From: an uncultured Eubacteriales bacterium | Lineage (GTDB): Bacteria > Bacillota > Clostridia > Lachnospirales > Lachnospiraceae | Direction of reading: 5' to 3' | Assembly: GCA_900321525.1 (NCBI GenBank) | Contig: ONWL01000157.1 | Coordinates: forward strand, 1 to 5,948 | DNA: 5,948 nt | Shown: in pieces, positions 4,910 through 5,948 of the stretch | Layout of the letters: every line of letters begins with the position of its first letter | How positions within the stretch are numbered: position 1 is the stretch's first letter | Position numbers and translations under genes: made by a program | The notes under the pieces: generated by a model | What the model was told of the DNA's origin: nothing | Databases searched by the model: none | The model's input: the letters and a program-made list of their open reading frames with translations, nothing else

Positions 4910-5947
4910 TTACTTGGACAAATATGCGTCAATGCCCTTTGCAGCTGCCTTTCCTGCACCCATGGCCAGAATGACGGTCGCGGCTCCGGTCACTGCATCA
5001 CCGCCTGCAAATACACCCGGCTTAGAAGTGGCGCCAGTTGTCTCATCTGCTACGATACACTTCCATTTGTTGATGTCCAGACCCTCTGTGGTACTGGAGA
5101 TCAGCGGATTTGGAGAGGTACCCAGTGCCATGATGACCGTATCCACATCCATGGTAAACTGAGAATCCGGAATCTCTACCGGTCTGCGTCTGCCGGATGC
5201 ATCTGGCTCACCTAATTCCATACGGATGCAGTTCATGCCAATGATGTCGCCCTTGTCATCAGTGAGAATCTCTGTTGGATTGGTCAAGGTATCAAAGATG
5301 ATGCCCTCTTCTTTTGCGTGATGTACTTCCTCTGCTCTTGCAGGCAGCTCAGACTCACTGCGGCGATATACGATATGGGTCTCAGCGCCTAAACGCAGTG
5401 CCGTTCTGGCCGCATCCATTGCCACGTTTCCACCGCCTACCACTGCCACTTTCTGACCCTTGTGGATTGGGGTATCGTAATCCTCACGGAATGCCTTCAT
5501 CAGATTGTTTCTGGTCAGGAACTCATTGGCAGAGAACACGCCTTTGGCATTTTCTCCTGGAATTCCCATAAACTTTGGCAGACCCGCGCCGGAACCGATG
5601 AAGACTGCTTCAAATCCTTCTTCTTCCATCAGCTCGTCGATGGTCACAGAACGTCCGATGATCACGTTGCACTCAATCTTGACGCCTAACTTCTTTACAT
5701 TCTCAATTTCTGCCTTCACGACTTCATCTTTTGGCAGACGGAACTCCGGAATACCATATAATAACACGCCACCGGCTTCATGAAGTGCCTCAAAGATGGT
5801 CACATCATACCCTAACTTTGCCAAATCGCCTGCACAGGTCAGACCGGCAGGACCGGCACCGATGACAGCTACTTTCTTGCCTTTCTTTTCTGTGGCAGGC
5901 TGTGGTGCAATGTTGTTCTCTCTTGCCCAGTCTGCTACAAAACGCTC
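4910..5947 (-). CDS. gltA: NADPH-dependent glutamate synthase small-chain-like oxidoreductase (GltA/NfnB type), partial
   Basis: The visible 345 residues are the C-terminal part of an FAD/NADPH oxidoreductase of the glutamate synthase small-subunit family; the N-terminal iron-sulfur Cys region lies outside the window. In order: ERFVADWARENN linker, FAD-binding Rossmann motif VAVIGAGPAG (visible residues 26-35), FEALHEAGGVLLYGIP, the NADPH-binding VAVVGGGNVAMDAARTA (about 167-182), the family signature IVYRRSESELPAR, and the C-terminal FAD motif GVFAGGDAVTGAATVI (about 311-326), ending at TAA 4912-4910. The frame is open to the window edge, so a start at the internal TTG (5824) is wrong: it would cut off the FAD site. 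In Clostridia such proteins are named homotetrameric glutamate synthase (GltA), but close relatives are the large subunit of the electron-bifurcating NfnAB transhydrogenase. The two cannot be told apart without the upstream neighbour. Confidence 0.92.
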   Translation of the reverse strand, partial: ERFVADWARENNIAPQPATEKKGKKVAVIGAGPAGLTCAGDLAKLGYDVTIFEALHEAGGVLLYGIPEFRLPKDEVVKAEIENVKKLGVKIECNVIIGRSVTIDELMEEEGFEAVFIGSGAGLPKFMGIPGENAKGVFSANEFLTRNNLMKAFREDYDTPIHKGQKVAVVGGGNVAMDAARTALRLGAETHIVYRRSESELPARAEEVHHAKEEGIIFDTLTNPTEILTDDKGDIIGMNCIRMELGEPDASGRRRPVEIPDSQFTMDVDTVIMALGTSPNPLISSTTEGLDINKWKCIVADETTGATSKPGVFAGGDAVTGAATVILAMGAGKAAAKGIDAYLSK

Positions 5948-5948
5948 T

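Overview
The window looks like a chromosomal segment of a gut-type Firmicute, most likely a Lachnospiraceae relative. This rests on moderate-to-low GC, strong AGGAGG-type ribosome binding sites, a short clostridial-type peptide deformylase and a GltA/NfnB-type oxidoreductase. The taxonomic call is inference from gene content. Every gene I can support reads on the minus strand, so the biological order runs from high to low coordinates.

Layout in transcription order. (1) 5948-4910: the C-terminal three quarters of an NADPH-dependent glutamate synthase small-chain-like protein (GltA type), cut by the window edge. (2) 4909-4536: 374 bases with no convincing gene, holding a short perfect inverted repeat and a GTCATTCTGAG motif seen in dispersed intergenic repeats. 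(3) 4535-4236: a small Dabb-domain protein, closed by a strong intrinsic terminator at 4230-4187. (4) 4062-3652: a short peptide deformylase whose motif 1 has Met in place of the usual Gln. (5) 3631-3500: a tandem array with a 33-base period, three near-identical palindromic units and one degenerate unit, running straight into a near-consensus promoter. (6) 3456-2158: an AAA+ ATPase with a DUF4143 domain. (7) 2052-1609: a GNAT acetyltransferase. (8) about 1532-858: an MmcQ/YjbR-like protein fused to a PUA/EVE-like domain that has lost its N-terminus and has no credible start. (9) 763-299: a small lipoprotein. (10) 283-122: a 53-residue two-helix membrane protein whose ribosome binding site overlaps the lipoprotein stop codon. 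Positions 1-121 hold no supportable gene.

Most of these look like independent small transcription units rather than one pathway. Two places show real linkage. The lipoprotein and the small membrane protein appear translationally coupled and probably act together at the membrane. The 33-base palindromic array is built into the promoter of the DUF4143 ATPase, its degenerate last unit overlapping the -35 box, which suggests an operator or curved-DNA activation array for that gene. That array is the most interesting structure in the window. The second is the 5' loss in the yjbR-like gene, where the missing coding region is replaced by inverted repeats.
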